Shown one piece after another: positions 16,230-25,055 of a stretch of DNA of 64,000 nt; within the stretch, counting starts at the first letter, position 1, and every line of letters begins with the position of its first letter. The stretch lies in assembly GCA_964472545.1 (NCBI GenBank), contig CAYYNP010000007.1:1-64000 (forward strand). The letters are read 5' to 3'. The position numbers and the translations under genes were made by a program. Source of the stretch: CAYYNP01 sp964472545 (GTDB taxonomy: Bacteria > Planctomycetota > Planctomycetia > Pirellulales > Thermoguttaceae). The notes beneath the pieces are model-generated. The model did no database searches. It was not told the DNA's origin and saw nothing but the letters and a program-made list of their open reading frames with translations.

Positions 16230-17011
16230 AGCGCGAGGGCGGCCGCGGCACGCCTTCTCCTGCGGTAGACGATTAGCCCGAGGGCACTGAGACCGGAGGT
16301 TAGCAGGATAAGGGTGGACGGTTCGGGGACAACCGTGATGGCGTCGATGTAGGCGCCGCTCTTCGTGGAGTAGGGAATCCACTGGAACGCGTCCAAGGCA
16401 ATCGGTGAGCCAACGAACTTGATGGTCTGATCGAACTTGACGTCGTCGACGTAGAACTCCCACGACTGATTCGGTACGTCGATGACTTCACTGATCTTGT
16501 ACCACCTAGTTCGAATCCAGCGAAATCCAGTGTCGACTGCCGTCATCGTGCCGTCACCGTTGCCGTCGAACACATGGAACTTCCCGTCAGTTGCGTTCCA
16601 CCACGGGCCCACTGATCTCTCGAAGCTCGGGCCACCATCAAACAGGTGGCGGCGCATTTGAAGCCCGCCATTCAATGGGAATTGCATATAGTGATCGATG
16701 CGGAAGCGGCCTGTCTGCGGATACTCTAGGATGCGGTTGCAGCCAGAGTGGATAAGCAGTGAGCCATCACCTTCGTACGCTACTGAATCCGTGACGGTCG
16801 GCCAGCCGCCTCGCCATGCTCCCAGCCAGCCTGGCTCGCCGATCCCCTGCCCCAGAACTGACTTGCCAAACTCGTACGGCGAATTGGGCGTAGCGTCGCT
16901 GTGCATGCCCGAAGCGTCATTGAAGCCGGCCGACGCGATTAGGCCGGCTTGGGCCTGGCCGTAGCCAATCAATAGCGCCAGACCCGTCAGAAGTGCTGCG
17001 AGACGATACAT
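16211..17011 (-). CDS. PEP-CTERM surface protein, LamG-like
   Basis: 266 residues. ATG at 17011 is preceded by an ideal GGAGG 7 bases upstream. A Sec signal peptide (ALLTGLALLIGYGQAQA) leads into a beta-rich body of the concanavalin/LamG kind (GSLLIHSG, WYKISEVIDVPNQSWEFYVDDVKF). The C-terminus is a clear PEP-CTERM sorting tail: VPEPSTL, a hydrophobic helix, then YRRRRR. PEP-CTERM proteins are processed by exosortase and tied to exopolysaccharide-producing bacteria. It converges on the cyclo-ligase gene with a 19-base overlap of the coding ends. No exosortase gene is present in the window. Confidence 0.88.
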   Translation of the reverse strand: MYRLAALLTGLALLIGYGQAQAGLIASAGFNDASGMHSDATPNSPYEFGKSVLGQGIGEPGWLGAWRGGWPTVTDSVAYEGDGSLLIHSGCNRILEYPQTGRFRIDHYMQFPLNGGLQMRRHLFDGGPSFERSVGPWWNATDGKFHVFDGNGDGTMTAVDTGFRWIRTRWYKISEVIDVPNQSWEFYVDDVKFDQTIKFVGSPIALDAFQWIPYSTKSGAYIDAITVVPEPSTLILLTSGLSALGLIVYRRRRRAAAALALQPRVS

Positions 17012-17753
17012 CGTTGTGCCTCCGTTGGTGAGATGAATGTGAATGGGGTAGTCTTGAACCGGTGAACAATGCGCGCAGACTCTTGCCGCGCTGAAACTCC
17101 TGGGAATCTGACCCGCAGCCGTACGGATCACTTCGACACGCTAGACGATCATCACGGACTTCAGCCGCAACGTCAGATTGCGTGTCGGGGAAGCTGCCTC
17201 ACTGGTGAGGTGGCAGAAGACGCGAGCAAGTGCCTCAATCGGGCGAACGAAGACTCATACCAACCGCCTAGTTTACCAATTTGCCTCACAATGTCAACAC
17301 ACTCAGGGCGATTCCCCCAAAATACCTCTAGAGAGTTATTGGGGGCCCGTTTGCTCGCAATAGTGTGGGTGCCTCTTTTCTCACACGCCTTCGCCCATTG
17401 GCCGTCACGTGGTCTGCCGGCAAGGCGAACCGTGCTGGGACGTCTTGAAATGGCGCTGAACTGGCGGCCGGCCCGGGCACGTTTGCGGGATCGGCTGTGG
17501 GCTGTCTGAACTCTTGCGAGTTCAGCTACAGATTGCGACGGCAGATGCGTTGATGAGCGTTCTGTTCTGCCGGTTCGGATGTGGATGACGTGGAGGCGAA
17601 CTTTGGCGATAGAGGAGCGAAAACGCAAGGCGAAAAGCGTGACGGCGCGCGGCGAATCGGGGCGGCTTTTTTTTCTCAAGTCGAAATCGCCTGTGCCCGT
17701 TGAGGTTACCGCGACGCGGTCGGCCTGCGGCGAAGTTTTCGCAAAATAGTCTT

Positions 17754-17781
17754 TTGACATCGCCGAATCATCGGGTATATC
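17754..17781 (+). promoter_or_regulatory. Candidate sigma-70 promoter with perfect -35
   Basis: TTGACA, 16 bases, TATATC. The -35 hexamer is a perfect consensus. The nearest downstream gene starts ~690 bases away, implying a long untranslated leader or a non-coding transcript. Seen by eye only. Confidence 0.45.
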
Positions 17782-18405
17782 GAAGGTACCGGAGGAAAAC
17801 GACGCACGCCAAAGCGGCCCATTCCAGTGGCAACGCGTCGTTTCCCCACACTCGATATTCCGAGTGCGGCGACATCGGTCGCCGAATCGTCGGCCGCCCG
17901 GTGCTGTGCGGCGCAGCACCGGCGCGGCCGTTCCTGGGGCGATTGGTTTTGGTTGTACTTCGCAGCTTGTCGCACGGCGTGCGGCATCCAGAAGCCAGGA
18001 GGATCGTTACCCACTCATCGTTGTCCGTTTCGGACAGAACCAGAACGTCTCTCGACGTGATTTGCGTGTCATTTGCAGGTAAGAAGGACCTGCACCGAGA
18101 ACGAAATTGTAGCGAGTTATTCCGCGGCGCGTTTGCCGCTTCCGAACGTAGCCTTTCTGAGGGATCCATCCGACGCCCCTCGGGCGATCCCGCCAACGTG
18201 CCGTGGCACGTCGCACGTTCGATGCGGCAGACGCGTTTTCTCGTTCCCACGCACTCTCCCATCCGGCATAGGCCGATTATTCCGTACAGACGGAATGCCA
18301 AATCGCGATTTGCGCTACGCACGGCGGTTGGTGTCGATGTGGTCGTAACGATGGGTCCGATAGTGAGGCATATACGGCAAAAACCGTTCGCCACCGCTGG
18401 CAGCG

Positions 18406-18450
18406 CCTCGCACGACCCTGCCTCGCACGACCCTGCCTCGCACGACCCTC
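18406..18450. repeat. 15-bp tandem repeat, three units
   Basis: Three copies of CCTCGCACGACCCTG; the third ends in C. It ends 23 bases before the start of the polysaccharide-export gene, so it lies in its leader. Confidence 0.9.
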
Positions 18451-18472
18451 GATAAGCCCGCTCACATAGACC

Positions 18473-19537
18473 ATGCTTTCGACTCGCCGCCGCGTCCGAC
18501 GTCCGCTTCGGTCCTGCACGCTGGGGCTGGCCTTCGGCCTCGTTTCGGCGGTTGCCGGATGCCGCCTCAACGCGCCCGAGACGGCCATGCCCGTCTGCCA
18601 GCCGATGCCTCGCGAACTCTCGAAGGTCGTCCTGCCGGAATACACGATCGAGCCGCCGGACGTGCTGGTCATCGAAGCGGTCCACGTGGTGCCCCGGGCG
18701 CCCTACCTGTTGAAGACGCTCGATGTGGTCGCCATCCAGGCGTGGGGAACTTTGCCCGACGCGCCGATTCAGGGCGTCTACCCGATCGGCCCGGGAGGGT
18801 TGGTCAATCTGGGCGCTCGCTACGGGTCGGTAAAGATCTCCGGGATCACGGACGAGCAGGCGCAGACGGTCGTGACCGATCATCTGCGGCACCGCCTGCG
18901 CGAAGTGGTCGTCTCGGTGACGTTGGCCGAGATGTCGGCCAAGCAACAGGTCGAAGGTCAGCACCTCGTCAAGCCGGACGGAACGGTCACCTTGGGCAGC
19001 TACGGCAGCGTGTCGGTCGTCGGACAGAGCATCGGCGGCGCGAAGGCGTCGATCGAGGCCTATCTCTCGCAGTTCTTCGAGAATCCGGAGGTGGCGGTCG
19101 ACGTCTTTGCCTACAACAGCAAGATCTTCTACATCATCACCGAAGGGGCCGGCTTCGGCGACGGCGTACATCGCTTCCCGATCACCGGCAACGAGACCGT
19201 GCTGGACGCCGTCTCCTACATCCGCGGCACGACCGAAGTCTCGTCGAAGAAGATCTGGGTCGCTCGGCCGCAGCCCGGCACGGGCAACGTCCATAAGTTG
19301 CCGGTCGACTGGGAAGCGATCACGTCGCAGGGGTCCACGGCCACAAACTACCAGATTCTGCCGGGCGACCGCGTGTTCATCGCCGAAGACCGGATGGTGG
19401 CCTTCGACACGCGGATCGGCAAACTGCTCGCCCCGTTGGAACGGATGATCGGCTTCACGCTGCTGGGCACCGGAGCCGCGACGCGACTCTCCGGACCGGT
19501 AATGCGCGGTGGAGGAAACAGCAGCGGCACGTTCTAG
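18473..19537 (+). CDS. Polysaccharide export lipoprotein, Wza/SLBB family
   Basis: 354 residues. A lipoprotein signal ends in SAVAGC (lipid-carrying Cys30). The poly-export domain starts at about residue 50 (EYTIEPPDVLVIEAVHVVP... YPIGPGGLVNLG) and is followed by SLBB-type repeats (GQHLVKPDGTVTLGSYGSV). Such outer-membrane lipoproteins form the secretion channel of Wza-type capsule/exopolysaccharide systems. The usual partners (Wzc-like kinase, glycosyltransferases, flippase) are not adjacent, so this is an orphan export component here. It is followed 8 bases later by another lipoprotein gene and is probably co-transcribed with it. Confidence 0.9.
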   Translation: MLSTRRRVRRPLRSCTLGLAFGLVSAVAGCRLNAPETAMPVCQPMPRELSKVVLPEYTIEPPDVLVIEAVHVVPRAPYLLKTLDVVAIQAWGTLPDAPIQGVYPIGPGGLVNLGARYGSVKISGITDEQAQTVVTDHLRHRLREVVVSVTLAEMSAKQQVEGQHLVKPDGTVTLGSYGSVSVVGQSIGGAKASIEAYLSQFFENPEVAVDVFAYNSKIFYIITEGAGFGDGVHRFPITGNETVLDAVSYIRGTTEVSSKKIWVARPQPGTGNVHKLPVDWEAITSQGSTATNYQILPGDRVFIAEDRMVAFDTRIGKLLAPLERMIGFTLLGTGAATRLSGPVMRGGGNSSGTF

Positions 19538-19545
19538 CAACCTAT

Positions 19546-20247
19546 ATGACGGCAACCGGGAAACAAGTCGTAACCATGCTCCGTAATCGACAAGTCGACT
19601 GCCGACGATTGGGCTACCTGGCACTGATGCTGTTGGCCGGCCTGAGCGGATGCCAAACGCTCGACGGCCGCCGGCCGGCCGGACAGCCGAATGCGTGTCT
19701 TCCAACACGTATGTCCGCCTGTGGTTCGCATGCCCGGTGCGCTGCGTTTGGCGGCTATCATCCGACCTGCTGGCACCCTTGGCCCGGCGGTTGTGCGGGA
19801 CACGGCGGCGGCTGCGACGGGGCCTGTGGTGGGACGTGTGGCGCGGCCGCCGAAAGCTACTCGCATCAACCCGCCGGCGGTATGTCGTGGGGGATGCCAC
19901 CGGGCGTCGGGCCGACGGCGTATCCGCCGAATCGCCCTACGATGCAGCCTTACACGATGCAGCCTTACACGCCGCAGCCTTACACGCCGCCTACCACCGC
20001 GCCGGCGGCACCGGCTACGCAGCCGCCCCCAACGCGGCGGCCTCCGTCAAACCCCGGCCTGTCCGAACCGCTCTTCCCCTCGCCAGACGGCCTGGAGTGG
20101 CCCACGCCGCTCCCGGAACCCACAACGCCCCCGCCGTCTGCTCCCGCGCCACCCGCTGCTGCACCCGGCGCCGCAAGGACCGGGCACCCGGGCTGGTCCG
20201 GGCCGTATCGGCCGTTGACGACGTCTCGGCGTTTGCCGCCGATCTAA
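19546..20247 (+). CDS. Pro-rich and Cys/Gly-rich lipoprotein, unknown function
   Basis: 233 residues from the first ATG; the ATG at 19576 is an alternative that leaves a standard lipoprotein signal. The lipobox LSGC places the lipid-carrying Cys at residue 36. The mature part opens with a Cys/Gly/His-rich segment (residues 60-105, GGCAGHGGGCDGACGGTCG), then short repeats (MQPYTMQPYTPQPYTPP), then a long proline-rich tail. The tail resembles extended wall- or surface-spanning linkers. No known domain was recognised. It lies directly behind the polysaccharide-export gene and may assist it at the outer membrane; this is only context. Confidence 0.7.
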   Translation: MTATGKQVVTMLRNRQVDCRRLGYLALMLLAGLSGCQTLDGRRPAGQPNACLPTRMSACGSHARCAAFGGYHPTCWHPWPGGCAGHGGGCDGACGGTCGAAAESYSHQPAGGMSWGMPPGVGPTAYPPNRPTMQPYTMQPYTPQPYTPPTTAPAAPATQPPPTRRPPSNPGLSEPLFPSPDGLEWPTPLPEPTTPPPSAPAPPAAAPGAARTGHPGWSGPYRPLTTSRRLPPI

Positions 20248-20290
20248 TTGTCTGCGACACCTGATCTTGATGGTTGGGTGGCATGATGGT

Positions 20291-20390
20291 TGGGTGGCTG
20301 GGCAAAGCGCAGCGGTGCCCCAGTGATTGCCAGAGCCTCGTTAGTGTGCCAACAACCTGGGGCACCGCTGCGCTTTGCCCCAGCCACCCA
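20291..20390. repeat. Interspersed inverted repeat, copy C
   Basis: Arms 20291-20323 and 20357-20390 are near-perfect reverse complements, with the right arm reading CTGGGGCACCGCTGCGCTTT and on to GCCCCAGCCACCCA. It sits between two genes that end facing each other (20247 and 20414). Confidence 0.85.
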
Positions 20391-20413
20391 CAGCAGACCG
20401 TCGGCACGAGGCG

Positions 20414-20938
20414 CTAGCCGCGTGGCTTCTCGGGCGCGGGCGCCGCTTTCGACGGGGCCTCTTTCAACGGGGCCCTCTCCGGCGGCGCCGACTCATCGGG
20501 CACGTCGTCCCGGCGCTGGTCTTCATCTCGCGGATCATCCGGCTCTTCTGCCGGTTCCCTGAAGAACATGACCAATCCGCCGGCCTCGTCGGCGTGGAGT
20601 TGCGTCAGGATGGTATCGTCGGGGCCCCGCGTTTCGACCACGCCGCATTTGCCCGCGGCGTTGGTCCCCAGGATCACAAGGCGTTTGCCGTCGGGTCCTC
20701 GAACCTCGATCTGTCCACCGCGGCCGGGCACGGCCCACATCCGCACGGCTTCGGTCCCGTCTTCGCCGTCGATCGCTAGCGTGCCACAACACAGCGTGCC
20801 ACAACGCAGCGTGTCCCGAACTTCGATTTGACGGGCCTTGATGTTATGCGCGGCAAGACGATAGACTTTGTCGCGGACCACGATCCCCAGCGTCATCAAC
20901 AAGAGCGGATAGACGATCCAGCGTTCGCGCGTGGTCAT
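20414..20938 (-). CDS. Small single-span membrane protein, unknown function
   Basis: 174 residues. ATG at 20938 has GGGAGGT 7 bases upstream. One N-terminal helix (WIVYPLLLMTLGIVV) anchors it. The centre consists of short beta-like repeats (IEVRDTLRCGTL, GGQIEVRGPDGKRLVILGTN, GKCGVVETRGPDDTIL). The C-terminal 45 residues are Pro/Glu/Lys/Ala-rich and likely disordered. I do not recognise a family; similar short anchored beta-repeat proteins occur in planctomycetes. It sits just downstream (48 bases) of the sigma factor gene on the same strand. Confidence 0.65.
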   Translation of the reverse strand: MTTRERWIVYPLLLMTLGIVVRDKVYRLAAHNIKARQIEVRDTLRCGTLCCGTLAIDGEDGTEAVRMWAVPGRGGQIEVRGPDGKRLVILGTNAAGKCGVVETRGPDDTILTQLHADEAGGLVMFFREPAEEPDDPRDEDQRRDDVPDESAPPERAPLKEAPSKAAPAPEKPRG

Positions 20939-20986
20939 GGCGTGACCTCCCGGGGGGAACGCCGCAACGTGCCGGCCGACGGCGCC

Positions 20987-21826
20987 TCAACCGGCCCCGC
21001 CGAGGCTCTCGGCCAGTTTTCCCAAGGCCTCGGTCTCGATCTGGCGGACGCGTTCGCGGGTCAGGCCCAGGGTCTCGCCGATCTCTTTGAGCGTCCGCGG
21101 CTCGGAGTCCTCCAGCCCGAACCGCATCCGCAACACGGTCGCCTCGCGGGGGTCCATCGTCTTCAGCCGGCGCATCACGTGGGAGAGGTTGTCGTGTTCG
21201 ACGAGTTCCTCTTCCGGGCTGCGGATCCGCTCGTCCATGATCATCTCACCCAGCGACCAGCCGGCTTCGGCCTGGTCGGTTTGTGGCGTGAGGTTATAGA
21301 TGCGGATCGCCTTCTTGATGATCGGCAGCTTCTTCCGCGGCAGTCCCAGCACCCGGGCGACCTCTTCCGGCGTGGGGGTGCGGCCGAGCTCTTCGGCCAA
21401 TCGCGTGCTGGCCCGCCGCCACTTCGAGAGCAGTTCGACCATGTAGGCCGGAATGCGGATCGTCTTGGCCGTATTGATCAGCGCCCGTTTGATCGACTGC
21501 TTGATCCAGTAGCTGGCATACGTGGAGAACCGCGTGCCCATCGCCGGGTCGAACCCTTCGACGGCCCGCAGCAGGCCCAGGTTGCCCTCTTCGATGAGGT
21601 CTTGCAGCCCCAGGCCTTTGCCGGTGTAGCCTCGGGCGATGTTGACGACCAGGCGCAGGTTGGCGCGGACCATGCGGTCTCGGGCTTGCGTGTCGCCGTC
21701 GCCGATGGCCAAAGCCAGTTCGTGCTCGTCGTCGGCCGAGAGCAGGGACGTCTCGTTGATCTCGCGGAGGTACGTCTCCAGAGGAGACTGCACGGCCGAG
21801 GATGATTTGCGTCGCGTGGTTGTCAT
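20987..21826 (-). CDS. RNA polymerase sigma-70 family factor (RpoD/RpoS-like, group 2 size)
   Basis: 279 residues, lacking the long N-terminal region 1.1 of a primary sigma factor. Region 1.2 (PLETYLREINETSLLSADDE), region 2 (DLIEEGNLGLLRAVEGFD, FSTYASYWIKQSIKRAL), region 3 and region 4 (TLKEIGETLGLTRERVRQIE) are all intact. Group 2 factors of this length direct core RNA polymerase to alternative promoter sets with near-consensus -10 elements, often in stress or stationary phase. The downstream small membrane protein may share its transcript. Whether it is the main vegetative factor cannot be told from the sequence; its length argues against it. Confidence 0.93.
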   Translation of the reverse strand: MTTTRRKSSSAVQSPLETYLREINETSLLSADDEHELALAIGDGDTQARDRMVRANLRLVVNIARGYTGKGLGLQDLIEEGNLGLLRAVEGFDPAMGTRFSTYASYWIKQSIKRALINTAKTIRIPAYMVELLSKWRRASTRLAEELGRTPTPEEVARVLGLPRKKLPIIKKAIRIYNLTPQTDQAEAGWSLGEMIMDERIRSPEEELVEHDNLSHVMRRLKTMDPREATVLRMRFGLEDSEPRTLKEIGETLGLTRERVRQIETEALGKLAESLGGAG

Positions 21827-21954
21827 CAGGGTATGTACGATCAGCGTATGTTTGCGGGGTAGTCAAACACAACTATCGACGCAGGATGGGGTGTCTCTGA
21901 AAGGAAGCGGATGCTTAACGTCGTGGGGTGGATGTGCGCGAGTTTCGGACAGTA

Positions 21955-21994
21955 CCGAAAAGAACGGCCCGGCCGGTATTGACCGGCGGGGCCG
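21955..21994 (-). terminator. Rho-independent terminator of rpsA
   Basis: On the minus strand, CGGCCCCGCCGGT, loop CAAT, then ACCGGCCGGGCCG forms a 13-bp stem with one mismatch. It is followed by TTCTTTTC. It lies 37 bases after the rpsA stop codon. Confidence 0.65.
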
Positions 21995-22030
21995 CTGCTG
22001 GATCGCACGATTGAAACGAGAGCCGTGAAA

Positions 22031-24061
22031 CTAGGAAGCCGCTTTTTCTTCGGGTTTCTCCGGCTGTTCCGCCTGCGACGCGTCTTCGGCGACGGCTTCG
22101 TCAGATTCTGCCGATTCGGCGTCCTCGGCCGCTTCCGCCGCAGGCGGGTCGTCTTGAGGTTTTTCTTCGACTGCGGGAGTCTCTTCGGATTCCTCTTCCG
22201 ACTTCTCTTCGGACTTCTCTTCCGATTCCTCTTCCGGCTTCTCTTCGGACATCTCTTCTGGTTTCTCTTCCGGAGGCGTCTCTTCGACGGCCTGAGCGAT
22301 CGGCTGGATCAGCGGTCCGGAGCTGTCGCCCACGCCGCCCCGCAATCCGGCCGTATCGGCCGCGACGGCCGCTTCGTTCACGGCTGCCAACGTCTCGTCC
22401 TCTTCGGCCCATTCCACGCGCTTCCGCGAGAGCCCGATCTTGCGCTCGTCCGGGTCGACCCGCAGGATCTTCACCTCGATCTGCTCGCCGACCTTGACCA
22501 CGTCCTCCGGGTTCTCGACCTTGTGGTCGGCCAACTCAGAGATGTGCAACAGGCCTTCCAGGCCGTCTTCGAGTCCCACGAAGACGCCAAAGTTGGTGAT
22601 CTTGGTAACCGGCCCGGTAACCAATTGGCCGGGCTGGAAGCGGTTGGGGATCTCGCGGACCCAGGGGTCCTCGTCCAACTGCTTCAGCCCCAAGGCGATC
22701 CGCCGGCGCGACTGGTCGACCGAAAGCACCCGGCACTCGACTGCCTGGTTCTTGGCCACCACCTCGTTCGGATGGCTGATCTTGCGGGTCCACGACATAT
22801 CGCTGACGTGCAATAGGCCGTCGATCCCCTCCTCGATCTCGATGAACGCACCGTAGTTGGTCAGATTGCGAACCGTGCCGTTGACCACGGTTCCCGGCGG
22901 GTAGCGCTCGGCGACCTGGTCCCACGGGTTGGCCTGCGTCTGCTTCATGCCCAAGGAGATTTCTTGCTTCTCCTTGTTGATGCCCAAGACGACGACTTCG
23001 ATCTCGTCCTCGATCTGCACCAGTTCGCTGGGGTGGCTGATCCGCCGGGTCCAGGACATCTCGCTGATATGGACCAGGCCCTCGATCCCCTCTTCGAGCT
23101 TCACGAACGCTCCGTAGCTCATTACGTTGACCACCGTGCCGGTGATCCGCGTGCCGACGGGGTACTTGTCGCCGACCTGCTCCCACGGGCTGGGCGTCTT
23201 CTGCTTCAGGCCCAGAGCGATCTTCTCCTTGGCGTGGTCGATATGCAGGATCTGGACCTCGATCTCCTGATCGATGGCCACCATTTCCGAGGGATGGGAG
23301 ATACGGCCCCAACTCATATCGGTGATATGCAGCAGGCCGTCGATGCCGCCGAGGTCGACGAACGCACCGAATTCGGCGATGTTCTTGACCACGCCCTTGC
23401 GGCGCTGGCCGATCTGCAACTCCTGCATCAACTGGTCGCGCTTCTCTTTCCGCTCGGCCTCGATCAAGGCCCGGCGGCTGACGACGATGTTTCGACGCGA
23501 CTCGTCGATCTTCAAGACCACGCACTGGATCGTACGGCCAATGTAATCGCCGATGTCGGACGGACGGCGGATGTCGACCTGACTGGCCGGCAGGAAGACG
23601 TTCACACCGATGTCGACCAACAGCCCGCCCTTGATCTTGCGGTTGGCGATGCCGGTGACTACGTCCTCCTCCTTGACGCTCTCCATCACCGCGGTCCACT
23701 TTTCGATCTTCTCAGCTTTCCTCTTGCTGAGACTGATCATCCCGCGGCTGTCGTCGACCATACCGTGTACGTCTTCGACGTCTTCGACGAGCACCTTGAC
23801 CGCTTGGCCGGGCTCGGGCGGTGGCTGGTCCTCATCCCATTCGCTGGCGAGGATCACACCTTCGCTCTTGTAGCCCACGTCGACCAGGACGAAGTCGCCC
23901 TCGACCCGCAGCACCTCGCCGTCGACGATCTGGTTGACGGCGACTTCCTGAGCCCCCCACTCGATTTCGTCCGGCGGCACGCCTTCCAAGGCAGCATTCA
24001 ACTCCTGCTGCCATTCTTCTTCCGAGAGATCCAATCCGCGCAAAAGGTTACGATCGACCAT
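22031..24061 (-). CDS. rpsA: 30S ribosomal protein S1
   Basis: 676 residues. Six S1 RNA-binding domains follow one another. The last four show the clear pattern G.VV.N...YGAFV.LEEGIEGLVHISEMSW (for example near residues 270, 355, 440 and 530). The first two are the diverged ribosome-binding S1 domains. The C-terminal ~100 residues form a tail of Glu/Lys/Pro-rich repeats (EEKPEE, EEKSEE), unlike E. coli S1. S1 brings mRNAs with weak leaders to the 30S subunit. The ATG at 24061 is set by the conserved MVDRNLL start; no Shine-Dalgarno is seen upstream, as is typical for rpsA, which is often autoregulated by S1. Upstream are plsC and cmk in the same orientation. Confidence 0.96.
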   Translation of the reverse strand: MVDRNLLRGLDLSEEEWQQELNAALEGVPPDEIEWGAQEVAVNQIVDGEVLRVEGDFVLVDVGYKSEGVILASEWDEDQPPPEPGQAVKVLVEDVEDVHGMVDDSRGMISLSKRKAEKIEKWTAVMESVKEEDVVTGIANRKIKGGLLVDIGVNVFLPASQVDIRRPSDIGDYIGRTIQCVVLKIDESRRNIVVSRRALIEAERKEKRDQLMQELQIGQRRKGVVKNIAEFGAFVDLGGIDGLLHITDMSWGRISHPSEMVAIDQEIEVQILHIDHAKEKIALGLKQKTPSPWEQVGDKYPVGTRITGTVVNVMSYGAFVKLEEGIEGLVHISEMSWTRRISHPSELVQIEDEIEVVVLGINKEKQEISLGMKQTQANPWDQVAERYPPGTVVNGTVRNLTNYGAFIEIEEGIDGLLHVSDMSWTRKISHPNEVVAKNQAVECRVLSVDQSRRRIALGLKQLDEDPWVREIPNRFQPGQLVTGPVTKITNFGVFVGLEDGLEGLLHISELADHKVENPEDVVKVGEQIEVKILRVDPDERKIGLSRKRVEWAEEDETLAAVNEAAVAADTAGLRGGVGDSSGPLIQPIAQAVEETPPEEKPEEMSEEKPEEESEEKSEEKSEEESEETPAVEEKPQDDPPAAEAAEDAESAESDEAVAEDASQAEQPEKPEEKAAS

Positions 24062-24363
24062 AAGATTTGTTTTCGTGTGGGAAAGAGGGAACCTGGCCGG
24101 CCACCAGAGGAGCGAGAGAAGCGGCCGCCGCGAGGGCGACCGAGGGTTCGACCTGGCCAACCGAACCAGCCAATAGACCGTGCCGTTTGCCCCGCCCCTC
24201 TACGCCAAGGGACTCACCATGGGCCAACAGCGAGCCCAGTAATATACCAGAGTGTCGGTTCGCTCACAATTGCGACAGGCAGCCTTTCCCAGAAGATCGG
24301 CGGAATCGTTCAACCGCGGCGCCGCAAAATCGGCGCATTCCCCCTAAATCTCCCCGAATGCCG
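24062..24363. other. rpsA leader region
   Basis: 302 bases between plsC and rpsA. It holds a promoter-like sequence at 24241-24269 on the minus strand and about 175 bases of leader. No other gene seen. Confidence 0.6.
24241..24269 (-). promoter_or_regulatory. Candidate extended -10 promoter for rpsA
   Basis: On the minus strand TTGTGA, 17 bases, TATATT, with TG one base before the -10 (extended -10 form). Predicted start is about 175 bases before rpsA, leaving room for a regulated leader. Seen by eye only. Confidence 0.5.
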
Positions 24364-25029
24364 TCAATCTCCCGTCTTCTCGCGCTGCGCGAAGACCGGG
24401 TGGCGTTTCAGGCGAGCATGGCATGCACACACGCGCCGCTCGACCTCCGCCACCAATTCCCGCTCACCACGCCCGGCGATCTCCTCCGGCAGCATCGGCT
24501 CACCATAGTTGACTTGAATCACACCAAGGCGGGGGAAAGCACTCCCCCTTGGCCATACGGCATGTGCCCCTTCGATGGCCACGGGGAGGATCGAGGCCTT
24601 GGAACGGACCGCCAACGTGGTGAAGCCCGGCAGAAACCGCCCGACTTCCCCGTCCGGCGTGCGTGTGCCTTCGGGGAAGATCAGCACCAGTTCACCCCGC
24701 TTCAGGCGGCGCAGCGATTCCTTGATGCCGCTAAGGCCCAGGCCGTCGCGATCGATCGGGATCGCGTCGAGCGACTTGATCAGCCAGCGAAACGGGGGGA
24801 AGCCGAACAACGTATCCCGGGCGACGTAGTTCATCCGCCGCCGCGACCCCATACCAACCAATGGGGGGTCGAAATGACTCTGGTGGTTGGAAATGACCAA
24901 AACGCCCCCGTCCGACGGGATATTGTGCATGCCCGTGTGTCGAACGCGATAGGCCAACACCCCGGCCAGTTGGGCGGCCGTCTGGAGGATGCGATACCAA
25001 AGTCGACTGGAAAGTGAGCGTGTGGCCAT
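24364..25029 (-). CDS. plsC: 1-acyl-sn-glycerol-3-phosphate acyltransferase
   Basis: 221 residues. The acyltransferase motifs are complete: NHQSHFD (H-x4-D catalytic pair) near residue 49, the DAIPIDRD block, FPEGTRTPDGEV and a final PVAIEG segment. An N-terminal hydrophobic stretch (ILQTAAQLAGVLAYRV) suggests membrane association. It adds the second acyl chain to lysophosphatidic acid in phospholipid synthesis. It begins 26 bases after the cmk stop, and cmk-plsC-rpsA order is a known bacterial arrangement. Other LPLAT-family substrates cannot be excluded. Confidence 0.93.
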   Translation of the reverse strand: MATRSLSSRLWYRILQTAAQLAGVLAYRVRHTGMHNIPSDGGVLVISNHQSHFDPPLVGMGSRRRMNYVARDTLFGFPPFRWLIKSLDAIPIDRDGLGLSGIKESLRRLKRGELVLIFPEGTRTPDGEVGRFLPGFTTLAVRSKASILPVAIEGAHAVWPRGSAFPRLGVIQVNYGEPMLPEEIAGRGERELVAEVERRVCACHARLKRHPVFAQREKTGD

Positions 25030-25055
25030 GGAGCAACTTCGAGTGGGTACTAATC

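Larger units (their letters stand above)
17012..18472. other. Gene-poor 1.4-kb region
   Basis: No convincing protein or structured RNA gene was recognised. Open frames exist on both strands but their translations are Arg/Ser-rich and show no domain. Base composition looks less GC-rich than its neighbours in places (for example 17230-17390). A good promoter-like sequence lies at 17754-17781 and a 15-bp triple repeat at 18406-18450, so the right half may be a long leader of the next gene or an unannotated RNA. Confidence 0.5.

Noticed and set aside
17173..18455. Open frames on both strands in the gene-poor region
   Set aside because: The translations are Arg/Ser-rich, lack ribosome sites and domains, and do not fit the codon use of neighbours.
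17768..19900. A 710-codon minus-strand open frame
   Set aside because: It covers the polysaccharide-export gene in antisense. No domain; the plus strand has a lipobox and known family motifs.
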